A stretch of DNA of 64,000 nt from contig NZ_DF967965.1 in assembly GCF_001050195.2 (NCBI RefSeq), positions 804,885 through 868,884 on the forward strand. The letters run 5' to 3'. Positions within the stretch are counted from its first letter, which is position 1, and the number at the start of each line of letters is the position of its first letter. The position numbers were made by a program, and so were the translations under genes. Below are positions 35,146 to 44,209 of this stretch, one piece after another. This DNA comes from Anaerolinea thermolimosa. Its GTDB lineage: Bacteria > Chloroflexota > Anaerolineae > Anaerolineales > Anaerolineaceae. The notes below the pieces were generated by a model. It was not told the DNA's origin and made no database searches. It was given only the letters and a program-made list of their open reading frames with translations.

Positions 35146-35889
35146 ATGTTTAGAAATACAGAAATGAGCGCTTCATTGCAGGACAGATCTGAACCCCGGG
35201 GCGAGCCAGTTATCCGGGTGAAGGATGTGCGGAAAGCCTACCCGACGGCGGGCGGGTTGTTTTATGCATTGAAAGGGGTTTCTTTTGAGGTAAAACGAGG
35301 CGAATTCCTAGCCATCACCGGGAAATCCGGGGCCGGGAAGACAACCCTGGTTAACATGGTGACGGGCACTGACCAGCTGACGGCGGGTGAGGTCTGGGTT
35401 GGAGCGGTGAGTGTCCATCAACTGGATGAAGACCGCCGGGCCCGCTGGCGTGGAGAAAACGTCGGGGTGATTTATCAATCCTTCCATTTGATGCCCATGC
35501 TCACATTGCTGGAAAATGTGATGTTGCCCATGGATTTTTGCGGGCTGTTCCACCCCAGAGAAAGCCGGGAACGGGCGTATGAGTTGCTCAAACAGGTGGA
35601 ACTGGCAGACCATGCGTATAAACTTCCCTCTGAAATTTCCGGTGGCCAACAACAGCGGGTGGCAATTGCGCGCGCGTTGGCCAATGACCCCATGATCATC
35701 GTGGCAGATGAGCCTACTGGCAGGCTGGATACCGTCACTGCCGGGGTTATTTTTGAAATTTTTCGAAAGCTTGCCGAGCAAGGGAAAACCATTCTCATGG
35801 TCACGCATGACCGTCAGATGGCAAGGCGCGTGGATCGGCTTTTGACTTTACACGATGGGGTTCTTGTAGATGGCAACCAACCGGCCTGA
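35146..35889 (+). CDS. ABC transporter ATP-binding protein (MacB/LolD type)
   Basis: About 247 residues, with Walker A GKSGAGKTT, Q loop YQSFHLMPMLTLLENV, signature ISGGQQQRVAIARAL, Walker B IIVADEPTGRLD and H loop VTHD. This is the first gene of a TetR-controlled operon ATPase-ATPase-permease-adaptor. Start ATG 35146 or 35164 (MSASLQDRSE); neither has a clear Shine-Dalgarno. The end overlaps the second ATPase gene by 20 bases. The two ATPases probably form a heterodimer on the double FtsX permease. Confidence 0.88.
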   Translation: MFRNTEMSASLQDRSEPRGEPVIRVKDVRKAYPTAGGLFYALKGVSFEVKRGEFLAITGKSGAGKTTLVNMVTGTDQLTAGEVWVGAVSVHQLDEDRRARWRGENVGVIYQSFHLMPMLTLLENVMLPMDFCGLFHPRESRERAYELLKQVELADHAYKLPSEISGGQQQRVAIARALANDPMIIVADEPTGRLDTVTAGVIFEIFRKLAEQGKTILMVTHDRQMARRVDRLLTLHDGVLVDGNQPA

Positions 35890-36967
35890 TGCTCACAGGA
35901 ATTTCAGTGCACCGTTGATTGAGGTGCAGGAGCTAAATAAAGTATTCCACACAGCCGCCGGAGAAGCCCGGGTGTTGAAGAATATTAGCCTGACCATCTC
36001 AGCAGGTGAATTTGTCAGTATTATCGGAAGGTCAGGCAGTGGCAAGTCTACCCTGATTAATATGCTGACGGGGATTGATCATCCAACCTCGGGTGAAGTT
36101 CGAATAGAGGGGGTGTCGCTTCACGGTATGGATGAAGGTCAGCTTGCCAAATGGCGTGGGCGTACCCTGGGGATCGTTTTCCAATTTTTTCAACTCCTGC
36201 CCATGTTAACGCTGCTTGAAAATGTACTGTTACCGATGGATTTCTGCGATTTCTTTCCACCAGAAAAACGAGAGGAGCGAGCCCTTCAGTTGCTTGATAT
36301 GGTGGGACTGAAAGACCTGGCCCATCGGTTGCCCGGGGCGGTCTCCGGGGGGCAACAACAATGCGCGGCTGTAGCCCGTGCTTTGGCTAACGATGCTCCA
36401 ATTATTATGGCCGACGAACCCACCGGTAATCTGGATTCTGCATCGGCGGAGCAGGTGATGAGTTTGTTTGAAGACCTAGTGAGGCAGGGAAAGACCATCC
36501 TCATGGTGACTCACGATCGTGAGCTGGCACGGCGCGCCAACCGTACCCTCTTGATCTCTGATGGAGAGTTGGTGCACGAGGCGATTACCCATGCTTTCCG
36601 CGGGCTGCCAGATGAGGTTCTGCTTCAGCTTTCTCGGTCTGCGGTGCAGGAGACGTATGAACCCGGGGCATGGATTGCCGGTGTGGATGGAAAAATGAGC
36701 GATGTGCTTGTAGTGGAGCGCGGAGAGTTGTTAATCACTGAGGAACGTGGAGGACGGTTCAATGGGGATGTCCTTCGAGTGCTCCCAGGGCAGTGGGTTG
36801 ACCTGCGATGGTTTGTGGGGGGCAGGGGGAAGAGCCGCAGGGTGCGCGCCGGGCTTGATGGAGGTGCCTGGCTATTAAGATTGAATGGCAGTCTGGTTGA
36901 TCAGCTTACCCCTGGCCATACTCTGGAACCTAATCCCTTTTCGCCGGGAGCAGGAGGAAGAGGATGA
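35870..36967 (+). CDS. ABC ATPase with a C-terminal cyclic-nucleotide-binding-like domain
   Basis: A 365-residue ATPase. Residues 15-235 hold Walker A GRSGSGKST, Q loop FQFFQLLPMLTLLENV, signature VSGGQQQCAAVARAL, Walker B IIMADEPTGNLD and H loop VTHD. The residue after SGGQQQ is Cys where Arg is usual. Residues ~240-345 form an extra domain not found in standard MacB/LolD ATPases: FRGLPDEVLLQLSRSAV, YEPGAWIAGVDGKMSDVLVVERGELLI and VLRVLPGQW follow the cyclic-nucleotide-binding (Crp-like) beta-barrel pattern. The phosphate-binding cassette arginine of true cNMP binders is not evident, so it may be a structural or regulatory barrel. The gene overlaps both neighbours. Confidence 0.82.
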   Translation: MATNRPDAHRNFSAPLIEVQELNKVFHTAAGEARVLKNISLTISAGEFVSIIGRSGSGKSTLINMLTGIDHPTSGEVRIEGVSLHGMDEGQLAKWRGRTLGIVFQFFQLLPMLTLLENVLLPMDFCDFFPPEKREERALQLLDMVGLKDLAHRLPGAVSGGQQQCAAVARALANDAPIIMADEPTGNLDSASAEQVMSLFEDLVRQGKTILMVTHDRELARRANRTLLISDGELVHEAITHAFRGLPDEVLLQLSRSAVQETYEPGAWIAGVDGKMSDVLVVERGELLITEERGGRFNGDVLRVLPGQWVDLRWFVGGRGKSRRVRAGLDGGAWLLRLNGSLVDQLTPGHTLEPNPFSPGAGGRG

Positions 36968-39372
36968 TGCGACCGAGGTGGCGAAAAGTTCTGGCTGATT
37001 TGACCGGCAACCCGGTTCGTACCCTGCTGGTGGTTCTCTCGATTGCGGTGGGGTTGATGGCAGTAGGAATGATCATCATTCTCCACCATGGTATTGGCGA
37101 AGATATGCATCAGGGGTACGCAGCGGTCAACCCGGCCAATATTCAGATTCGTGTTCCGGCTGTGGAACGTGATTATATTGATCACTTGAAGAAGCTCAAC
37201 GGGGTTCGAGATGTAGAGGGCGTGCGGGTCTTTGAGTTGCGCATAAGGGCGTTGGGCAACCAGTACAAACCGATTAAGATCAAGGCGTATACCAGTGGTG
37301 ACCGTTCGGTGATCAATCAGGTGCGTTTGCTGGAAGGGCGCTGGCCCCCAAAGAAGAACGAGATTGTGCTGGAAGCCAACCGCCTGGGTGATACCCGCTA
37401 CCGCCTGGGCGAAGAAGTGGAAATTAAACTTCCTAATGGCGACCTGCGCTATTTGAAACTGGTCGGCATTGTCAACGATCAGACCATCGGAGCAGATGCA
37501 GGGGGAGCAGGGTTCTTTCTGGCACCGATCCAGGGATATATTCTGGAAGATACGCTCTCTTTCCTGAACCAACCGGAGGAGGCCAATCTTCTGCTGGTTA
37601 CTGTCGATGGTGATGCGAATGACCTTACATACATCCGTGAGGTGGCGGACAGGATTCTGGATGACCTGGACAGGAATGGCATTGAAACTTTCGGCACGGT
37701 CACCCGGCGTTCGATTGACCATCCAAACGCAGTATATGTGGACGCGATGACAGCGATCCTTTATTTACTGGGCTTTCTGGTGATCTTCCTGAGCGGATTT
37801 TTGATCATTAATACTCTGTCGGCCCTGTTGAATCAACAGCTGGTGCAGATTGGCGTGATGAAAACCTTTGGAGCAACCCGTCTGCAGTTGATTGCCATTT
37901 ATCTGACGCTGGTGGTGATTTTCAGCCTGCTTGGATTGATTGTTTCTATCCCGCTGGCCAACCTGGTGGCTTATTTTGAATTTAATGCCCTGGCGCCAAA
38001 ATTGAACTACATTTCCCGTGGACTGCGGTTTGTGCCTCAATCCGTCCTGATTCAGGCCGTTATTGCCATGATCGTACCGCAGATGGCGGCCCTTATTCCT
38101 GTGGTGCGCGGAACCCGATTGCCCATTCAACAGGCCTTAAGCGGCATCAGCGGATCACAGGAACAACAATTGAGTCGGTTTTCGGTCTGGCTGACTCGCA
38201 TCCGCGGGTTATCGCGTCCAGCGGCCATTTCTCTACGGAATACCTTCAGGCAACGGGTAAGGCTGGCACTCACCCTGGTCACACTGGCGTTAGGCGGGGC
38301 GATCTTTATTGGCACGTTCAACATGCGTGCCTCTCTGGAAAATTACATTGCTCGTCTGGCGCGTTATCATATCGCGGATGTCAATTTAAGTTTCACCGAA
38401 CCCTATCGCATCGATGAGCTCTCGCGGGTCATTCTTGGGGTGCCTGGAGTAAAGGCCGTAGAGGGTTGGGCAACGGCTCTGGCCCAAACGGTGCAGCCCG
38501 ATGGTCGTAGTGGGGAGACGGTTCTTGTCCAGGGGCCGCCAGATGATACCGTCCTGGTGGAACCAATTATGATCAAAGGCCGCTGGCTGCTGCCGGGTGA
38601 CTACCGCGCCGTGGTTCTGAGCGAGGTTTTTCTCGAGCACTACCCTGGTCTGAAGCCCGGGGATAGGTTGCGTTTGAAAATTGCTGGAAAAGAGCAGGAC
38701 TGGACGATTGTCGGATTTTACCGATTCGCCGGGAAAAATATCGGGTTGACGGCCTTTACCCGTTACGAGAGTCTGGCCGAGGCCACACACACATACAACC
38801 GCTCGGCTGATTTCCGGGTTGTTGCTGAGCAAAACGCTATGAGCTTGCAAGACCAGGAAGCACTTGCCGAGCGGTTGGAGCAGACTCTGGCCGATAAAGG
38901 GTATAAAGTGCAGGAAGCACGGGCAGGTAAATCGCTGAAGCAGCGCACAACCAGCGGATTGGATACCCTGACGAACTTTTTACTTTTCCTGGCCATGCTC
39001 ATGGCGATTGTCGGGAGTATTGGTCTTACCGGGACGATGAGCCTGAATGTTCTGGAACGAACGCGCGAAATTGGAGTGATGCGTACTATTGGGGCATCCA
39101 ATCGCGACATCATGCGCATCGTGATTACAGAAGGGGTTTTAATCGGTTTGATCAGCTGGGTGATCAGCGTGGTGGCGGCACTTCCGGTCAGCCAGGCGTT
39201 ATCCCGGGCCATCGGTGAGGCTATTTTTGGGGGGGCTTTCCCACTGGAATATGTGCTTACCGGGCCGCTTATCTGGTTTGGCGTGATCCTGGTTTTCTCA
39301 ACGGTGGCCAGTATTCTGCCGGCCCGGAATGCCGCCCGGTTGACCATTCGAGAAATCCTGGCTTATGAATGA
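36964..39372 (+). CDS. ABC transporter permease with two FtsX domains (MacB-like exporter)
   Basis: An 802-residue membrane protein: N-terminal helix (about 18-43), extracytoplasmic MacB-PCD-like domain, three helices of FtsX domain 1 (about 265-385, with IGVMKTFGATRLQLIAIYL), a central helix around 435, a second extracytoplasmic domain, and a C-terminal FtsX domain (about 660-800, with IGVMRTIGASNRDIMRIVITEG). It overlaps the preceding ATPase by 4 bases. With the lipoprotein adaptor downstream it resembles MacAB-type tripartite export, although a partner outer membrane channel is not encoded here and may not exist in this lineage. Confidence 0.88.
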   Translation: MMRPRWRKVLADLTGNPVRTLLVVLSIAVGLMAVGMIIILHHGIGEDMHQGYAAVNPANIQIRVPAVERDYIDHLKKLNGVRDVEGVRVFELRIRALGNQYKPIKIKAYTSGDRSVINQVRLLEGRWPPKKNEIVLEANRLGDTRYRLGEEVEIKLPNGDLRYLKLVGIVNDQTIGADAGGAGFFLAPIQGYILEDTLSFLNQPEEANLLLVTVDGDANDLTYIREVADRILDDLDRNGIETFGTVTRRSIDHPNAVYVDAMTAILYLLGFLVIFLSGFLIINTLSALLNQQLVQIGVMKTFGATRLQLIAIYLTLVVIFSLLGLIVSIPLANLVAYFEFNALAPKLNYISRGLRFVPQSVLIQAVIAMIVPQMAALIPVVRGTRLPIQQALSGISGSQEQQLSRFSVWLTRIRGLSRPAAISLRNTFRQRVRLALTLVTLALGGAIFIGTFNMRASLENYIARLARYHIADVNLSFTEPYRIDELSRVILGVPGVKAVEGWATALAQTVQPDGRSGETVLVQGPPDDTVLVEPIMIKGRWLLPGDYRAVVLSEVFLEHYPGLKPGDRLRLKIAGKEQDWTIVGFYRFAGKNIGLTAFTRYESLAEATHTYNRSADFRVVAEQNAMSLQDQEALAERLEQTLADKGYKVQEARAGKSLKQRTTSGLDTLTNFLLFLAMLMAIVGSIGLTGTMSLNVLERTREIGVMRTIGASNRDIMRIVITEGVLIGLISWVISVVAALPVSQALSRAIGEAIFGGAFPLEYVLTGPLIWFGVILVFSTVASILPARNAARLTIREILAYE

Positions 39373-39396
39373 TTTCAATGGAAAGGCAGGTGTGCC

Positions 39397-40581
39397 ATGA
39401 ATGGAGTCAAAAGATGGTGGAAATGGTTGTTCTTTATGCTGGCCGTGTTAGCGCTGGCGGGTTGTTCTCAGGTCTCTGATCTGTTCTCAGGTTCTGAAAC
39501 GCAATCCCCCTCTCTGCCGGTGGTTACTCCAAAAGCTTCGGTGATGGCTGAGGGGCGGGTGGTGCCTGAGCGTTATGTCAACCTGGCGTTTTTAACATCG
39601 GGCCGATTGGAATCATTGCCTGCCGAAGAGGGGACACTGGTAGAGGCCAATGCTTTGCTGGCCAGTCTGGGCCCGCTGGAGGTCGCTCAGGCAGAGGTAC
39701 GCAAGGCTGAACTGGAGCTGGAAGATGCCCAGCAGGCGCTCGACCAGTTGAACGAGGATGCGACTCTGGCAAAGGCCAGGGCTGAGGCGGCAGTTGCCCA
39801 GGCACGTCAGGCACTGGTGGATGCGCAAAAAGCTTATGATGATACCCAGACACGGAGTTTCCGTGATCAACTGGACGATAAGGAAGAAGCCCTTCAAAAC
39901 CGAAAGAAAGACCTGGATGATGCCCGGGAAACCCTGGATAAATATCTCAATCTGGATGTTAATAACCCGACCCGGGTGAATGCCCAGAATGATGTCGATG
40001 CGCGTCAGGAAGATTATCAGAAGGCACTTTTTGAGCGCGATCAGCTGGCCAGCAGGCAAGAAGTGGCTCAGGCCAATCTTGAAGCCGCCCGCGAAGCCCT
40101 GAAAAAAGCAGAAAAGGATGCGGCAGATCTGGCCAATGGCCCCGACCCTGATCAGAAAGCGCTGGCTGAGAAGCGTGTAGCAGCCGCTCAGGCTCAGCTT
40201 GAGGCTGCAAAACGCAGGCTGGCCGATCTGGAATTACGGGCTCCCTTCCAGGGGGTAATCGCGGAGGTCAAGCCGTTGGCGGCAGGTGCCTGGTTGAATG
40301 CGGGTCAGGTGGTGGTCACCCTGATTGATCCATCAGCCTGGTATGTGGAAACCACGGATTTAACCGAACGTGATGTGATTTCTATCAAAGAAGGTGAGCA
40401 GGCCCGGATTACCTTTGATGCATTATCCGACGTGGAAGTGCGGGGCACGGTCACCGCAATCTCACAGGCGTATACAGAGAAAAGCGGTGATATCCTGTAC
40501 CGCGTGCGCCTCCGTCTGGATAAAATTCCTGAAGGCCTGCGCTGGGGCATGACTGCCAGTGTGGCGTTCGGTGAGAAGTAG
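39397..40581 (+). CDS. HlyD/MacA-family membrane fusion lipoprotein
   Basis: A 394-residue adaptor. The N-terminus MNGVKRWWKW, hydrophobic core and lipobox LAGC (Cys at about residue 23) predict a lipoprotein. A biotinyl/lipoyl-like half-motif precedes a very long alpha-helical hairpin (about residues 85-285, rich in Ala, Glu, Gln, Lys), followed by the second half LRAPFQGVIAEVKPLAAGAWLNAGQVVVTLID and a beta-barrel domain. MacA-type adaptors couple the FtsX-type permease to export across the envelope. It is the last gene of the TetR-controlled operon, 24 bases after the permease. Confidence 0.9.
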   Translation: MNGVKRWWKWLFFMLAVLALAGCSQVSDLFSGSETQSPSLPVVTPKASVMAEGRVVPERYVNLAFLTSGRLESLPAEEGTLVEANALLASLGPLEVAQAEVRKAELELEDAQQALDQLNEDATLAKARAEAAVAQARQALVDAQKAYDDTQTRSFRDQLDDKEEALQNRKKDLDDARETLDKYLNLDVNNPTRVNAQNDVDARQEDYQKALFERDQLASRQEVAQANLEAAREALKKAEKDAADLANGPDPDQKALAEKRVAAAQAQLEAAKRRLADLELRAPFQGVIAEVKPLAAGAWLNAGQVVVTLIDPSAWYVETTDLTERDVISIKEGEQARITFDALSDVEVRGTVTAISQAYTEKSGDILYRVRLRLDKIPEGLRWGMTASVAFGEK

Positions 40582-40604
40582 TTTATAATTTGAGGAGATG
40601 GAAC

Positions 40605-40645
40605 GAGGTGAGTGTCCGGGGAATTTTTCAGGCGCTCACCTCTTT
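40605..40645 (+). terminator. Possible terminator after the exporter operon
   Basis: An 8-bp inverted repeat GAGGTGAG (40605-40612) and CTCACCTC (40635-40642) followed by TTTG. The loop is long (22 bases) and the T run short, so efficiency is uncertain. A TATAAT at 40583-40588 before it could instead start transcription of the next gene. Confidence 0.4.
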
Positions 40646-40691
40646 GTCTCTTGAATGATCTTTTTACCCTGAGCGGACAAGGAGAGGTGCT

Positions 40692-41750
40692 GTGTCATAT
40701 CAGGATGGGTGGGCTGCAATCCATTTGGAAATGCCGTCGAGAGTGCCACATACCGAATATTCACTGGAGAGTCACTGGGAAGTCGTGCGAAGATCCACCG
40801 GGATTTACGTCACTGCCGAAAGCCCCGAAGGTCGGAAACACGAAGCCTCTCTGGCGCTGATGAAAGCCTGGAATTATGATTTCCGCTGGGCCACCCTGGT
40901 GGGAAATGAGGTTTTTGGCTCTCTACGAACGGATATGGGGCATGCGGAATACCAGGAAGGGGGCAAAGATCGGCGCGAGGTTGGAAAGTGCCCTTTTGAA
41001 ACCCCGGAAGAGGCATTGTCGCTGGACTTTATAGAGACCTATGGAACCATCGACCGGCAGGAGTGGGCCCGGAAATTTGAGCAGGATTATCTCAAACGTT
41101 GTGTGGAAACTCCCGATATGGTCAATATGACGGGGATCTACGTTACGCTGGTTTCGGGGCTGGTGGAAATTTTTGGCTGGGAGATGCTTCTGCTGGCCGC
41201 CGGAAGTGACCCCCGGGCCTTTGGCCAATTGTGCAATCGATACACCGATTGGGTACTTCAATACTTTCTGGCGCTGGCTGAGGCCAGAGTTCCGGTTGTG
41301 ATGGTGCATGATGATATGGTGTGGACATCGGGGCCGATTTTCTCCCCCCAGTGGTACCGGCAGTTTATTTTTCCCAATTATCGGCGGCTGCTTTCGCCCC
41401 TGGTAGAAGCGGGAAAGAAGATCATGTTTACATCAGACGGCAACTTTACTCGTTTCATTGATGATATTGCCGCCTGTGGGATTCATGGGTTTGTGATTGA
41501 GCCCTGTACGGACCTGGCCGAAATTGCCGAAAAATACGGGAAGACTCACGTAATCATTGGGAATGCAGATACCCGCATTTTACTCAATGGAAACCGTGAG
41601 GAAATTCGGGCAGAAGTGGCACGTTGTATGAGTATCGGTAAATCCTGCCCGGGGTACTTCCTGGCGGTTGGAAATCACATTCCTGCGAATACCCCGGCCG
41701 AGAATGTCCTGTTTTACAGGGACGTGTACGAAGAACTCTCCCGTCGATAA
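40692..41750 (+). CDS. Uroporphyrinogen decarboxylase-family protein
   Basis: A 352-residue member of the UroD/MtaA superfamily: ARVPVVMVHDDMVWTSGPIFSPQWYRQFIFPNYRRL, GFVIEPCTDLAEIAEKYG, IIGNADTR and YFLAVGNHIPANTPAENV. It lacks the N-terminal arginines of heme-pathway UroD and the His-X-Cys zinc motif of MtaA (the equivalent stretch is FTSDGN), so neither decarboxylation of uroporphyrinogen nor zinc-dependent thiol methylation can be assumed. Such proteins are common in Chloroflexota beside sugar and methyl-transfer genes, mostly uncharacterised. Start GTG 40692 with GGAGAGG five bases upstream. A strong terminator overlaps the stop codon. Confidence 0.82.
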   Translation: MSYQDGWAAIHLEMPSRVPHTEYSLESHWEVVRRSTGIYVTAESPEGRKHEASLALMKAWNYDFRWATLVGNEVFGSLRTDMGHAEYQEGGKDRREVGKCPFETPEEALSLDFIETYGTIDRQEWARKFEQDYLKRCVETPDMVNMTGIYVTLVSGLVEIFGWEMLLLAAGSDPRAFGQLCNRYTDWVLQYFLALAEARVPVVMVHDDMVWTSGPIFSPQWYRQFIFPNYRRLLSPLVEAGKKIMFTSDGNFTRFIDDIAACGIHGFVIEPCTDLAEIAEKYGKTHVIIGNADTRILLNGNREEIRAEVARCMSIGKSCPGYFLAVGNHIPANTPAENVLFYRDVYEELSRR

Positions 41751-41768
41751 AAAGGGGCTGCCCTTTTT
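41749..41768 (+). terminator. Rho-independent terminator of the UroD-family gene
   Basis: A perfect 8-bp stem AAAAAGGG (41749-41756) and CCCTTTTT (41761-41768) with a GCTG loop, beginning at the stop codon. The T run is part of the stem. Confidence 0.75.
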
Positions 41769-41852
41769 ACTCCGTTCCTCAGGGGAGAACCCGTACCCTC
41801 TGCTGGAGCGTGTAGTTTCTTCAGGGCAGCCCGGACAGGTGTTCGGTAACGT

Positions 41853-43055
41853 TTATCCCTGCCAGATGCCTGGTCCGTAGGTTTTTAAAATGACAAGTGG
41901 GTCGGATGGGCTGGGGTTGACATAAGTTATGCCAGAAGACGCCGCCTCTGCGGATACGAAAAATTCATCATGGGTGAGTTGCCCAAATCGGATCAGAACC
42001 GGAGCTTCTATCTCCCAGACGCCCATTTTCCCATGCCCCTGGATCGCAATTGCGCTGAACGCCCCTGGTTCCTGGAGGGTGACCGTGCGGCCGGGGAGGA
42101 TGGTCAACTCGCGTGAGGAGAAGAGCGGGCTGTTATACACCACCCATCGTTCGATGTAACCCTCGGCGCGCATTTCCTCTTCCGGGCGGACGGGTACGGG
42201 CAAGAGTTGCCGGTGAGCCTTGAAGTCGGGATCGGTGTTGAGTTCCCAGTCGATCAGAGAGACGATAAAATCAAGGTCCTGTTTTTTATCCTCCGGGACA
42301 AATTTGGTCAGCATCTCCCAATCAAAGGGCACGTCGTTTACCAGGGACTGGAACATGGCGGCAATGTCACTGGACCACTGGGGTTCATAGGTGCAGAGGC
42401 TTCCCGGAGCATGAAGAATACCGGCGGGCACGTCCCAGCCAGTGCCCAGTTCAAGGCGATACGCTCGGGAGAGATTAAGAATGCCATTGTCTCCACGGTA
42501 CCAGTTCTCAAGGCAACGGCGTACATCACCCGGGGTGACGCCAGGCTCCAGGCCAAAAAAGGTATACGGGAAATCGCCCCCATAATTATTAAGCTGCGGA
42601 GGGAAGTAGTAGGCTTCGGGTTTGGCGCGCAACCCGACCAGCTCGGCATGTTGCTGGCGATGGTGTAAATGATGCGGCAGAGCACCTTTGTTATCAAAAA
42701 ATTTGGCGTAAACAGGCCAATCCTGGTAATGATCCCAGATCGTTGCACCGATCAAACGTGCCTGTAACTCCTGAACCACATCTCGAAAGAGGACTTTCTT
42801 AACGTCCTGTCCAATCCCGCAGGCAACGTAACTCAATCCTTCATCGGGAAGGGTCAGGGGGCCGTTATCGGCGTGGGTGGTGGAAGCAAACCAGCGTTCG
42901 TCAATACCGCCGCGGTGAGAACCGTAAGCGTAAAGGTCATCCGGGTGAAGTTTCAGGCGCCTGCCGGGAATACAGAAAGAGCGCGGAACCCAGTTAGGCA
43001 CCATGCGGAGAATCCCTTCACCTTGCTGGAAAGCCTGTTCTGCCAGAGAGGACAT
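41853..43055 (-). CDS. Mannose-6-phosphate isomerase-like cupin protein
   Basis: A 400-residue protein whose central part resembles class I phosphomannose isomerase: a histidine cluster PHHLHHRQQH (about 127-136), KPEAYYFP (145-152) with the zinc-ligand glutamate of the family KPE motif, and PAGILHAPGS (210-219) with the late His. The rest is poorly conserved, including a C-terminal beta-rich part (FSSRELTILPGRTVTLQ). A metal-dependent isomerase of a sugar phosphate or free sugar is likely, substrate unknown. The frame extends to 43097, but ATG 43055 has AAGGAG seven bases upstream. Monocistronic, with its own promoter; convergent with the UroD-family gene. Confidence 0.72.
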   Translation of the reverse strand: MSSLAEQAFQQGEGILRMVPNWVPRSFCIPGRRLKLHPDDLYAYGSHRGGIDERWFASTTHADNGPLTLPDEGLSYVACGIGQDVKKVLFRDVVQELQARLIGATIWDHYQDWPVYAKFFDNKGALPHHLHHRQQHAELVGLRAKPEAYYFPPQLNNYGGDFPYTFFGLEPGVTPGDVRRCLENWYRGDNGILNLSRAYRLELGTGWDVPAGILHAPGSLCTYEPQWSSDIAAMFQSLVNDVPFDWEMLTKFVPEDKKQDLDFIVSLIDWELNTDPDFKAHRQLLPVPVRPEEEMRAEGYIERWVVYNSPLFSSRELTILPGRTVTLQEPGAFSAIAIQGHGKMGVWEIEAPVLIRFGQLTHDEFFVSAEAASSGITYVNPSPSDPLVILKTYGPGIWQG

Positions 43056-43147
43056 ATACGACTCCTTGAGATCGAGAATCTTGAGCGTTGTTTGCAAAGG
43101 CCAGGTTAACCCGGAAACGACGAAGAGAGTGGTTGAGCCTCTCCATG

Positions 43148-43176
43148 ATTGTAGTGATCCTCAGAGATTACGTCAA
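43148..43176 (-). promoter_or_regulatory. Promoter of the ManA-like gene
   Basis: On the minus strand, TTGACG (43176-43171) and TACAAT (43153-43148) are separated by exactly 17 bp. The start would be near 43141, about 86 bases before the ATG at 43055. Confidence 0.7.
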
Positions 43177-43252
43177 TCAAAACAGGTTTAAAAAAAGAGA
43201 GATTTTCTCGATTCGACAGGGATAGACAGGGAAGAGAGAGAAGGCTTCCGGG

Positions 43253-43258
43253 TATAAT
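43253..43258 (+). promoter_or_regulatory. -10 box of the EamA-rnhA unit
   Basis: TATAAT on the plus strand, 32 bases before the ATG at 43291. No convincing -35 box. Confidence 0.45.
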
Positions 43259-43290
43259 TGGCTCATTCAAAAGACTGAAAGTACGGCTCA

Positions 43291-44202
43291 ATGAAGCATA
43301 GCGTTCACGAATCGATCCTGCCCCGGTTTTTATTGCTCTTATTTGGAGTCATGTGCGGCGCAACTGCCGTGATCATGATCAAGGCCAGCGATGAACACCC
43401 CTTTCTGGTGGCATCTTATCGTCTGATTATCGCCTCGGTGGTATTGTTCCCGTTCTTTTTGCGTGATTTACAGACGTATGAAGGCAAGTACGGATGGCGG
43501 CAGATCAGCTGGGCGGTACTGCCTGCCATAGCCCTTGCGGTGCATTTTATGAGCTGGGTGGTGGGGGCACGCATGACCCAGGTGGCCAACGCCAGTCTGA
43601 TTGCCAACCTCACCCCGGTGGCCATGCCATTTTTTGTATGGCTGTTTTTCGCCGAGCGGGTTAACCGCCAGGAAATTATAGGAACTTTATTCACTCTGGC
43701 GGGGCTGGTTGTCCTTACGGGCAGCAATTTTCAACTGGATAAAACGCATTTCACAGGTGATTTGATCTGTTTTGGGTCCATGCTTGCTTTTGCAATGTAC
43801 CTTGCCCTTGGACGGAAGAATGGGGGACGGTTAAGCCTGTGGCTGTATATGGTTCCCCTTTATTTTATGGCAGGTATGTTCAGCCTGATAGGGGCCCTGT
43901 TTGTGGTCAATCCCATCAAGCCGTACTCACTTCACAATCTTCTCTATATTCTGGGGTTGGGAATCATCCCCACGGTTTTCGGGCATACTATTCTCAATTA
44001 TTCCCTGAAATTTTTTCGCGGTCAGGTGGTCAGTGTGACCAACCTCAGCCAGCCTCTGTTTGCCGGAATCATGGGCTTTCTGTTTTTTGGCGAAAAACCC
44101 CGCCCCATTTTTTACCTTGCCGCGGGGTTAATTCTGGTGGGAATCTGGATTGTTTTAAACGCCAGCCGGTTGCACTATCAGGCATCCAGGGTGCGCTCCT
44201 GA
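43291..44202 (+). CDS. EamA/DMT-superfamily transporter
   Basis: A 303-residue protein with ten predicted membrane helices in two EamA repeats (first about 13-140, second about 155-295). Repeat-end signatures are visible: ASLIANLTPVAMPFFVWLFFAERVNRQEIIGTLFTLAGLVVL and VVSVTNLSQPLFAGIMGFLFFGEKPRPIFYLAAGLILVGI. The family exports metabolites such as amino acids or nucleobases; substrate not predictable. rnhA follows within 8 bases. Confidence 0.88.
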   Translation: MKHSVHESILPRFLLLLFGVMCGATAVIMIKASDEHPFLVASYRLIIASVVLFPFFLRDLQTYEGKYGWRQISWAVLPAIALAVHFMSWVVGARMTQVANASLIANLTPVAMPFFVWLFFAERVNRQEIIGTLFTLAGLVVLTGSNFQLDKTHFTGDLICFGSMLAFAMYLALGRKNGGRLSLWLYMVPLYFMAGMFSLIGALFVVNPIKPYSLHNLLYILGLGIIPTVFGHTILNYSLKFFRGQVVSVTNLSQPLFAGIMGFLFFGEKPRPIFYLAAGLILVGIWIVLNASRLHYQASRVRS

Positions 44203-44209
44203 TTGGAAG

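Noticed and set aside
40692-41750. Heme-pathway uroporphyrinogen decarboxylase (HemE)
   Set aside because: The N-terminal substrate-binding arginine region of HemE is absent and there are no heme biosynthesis genes nearby.
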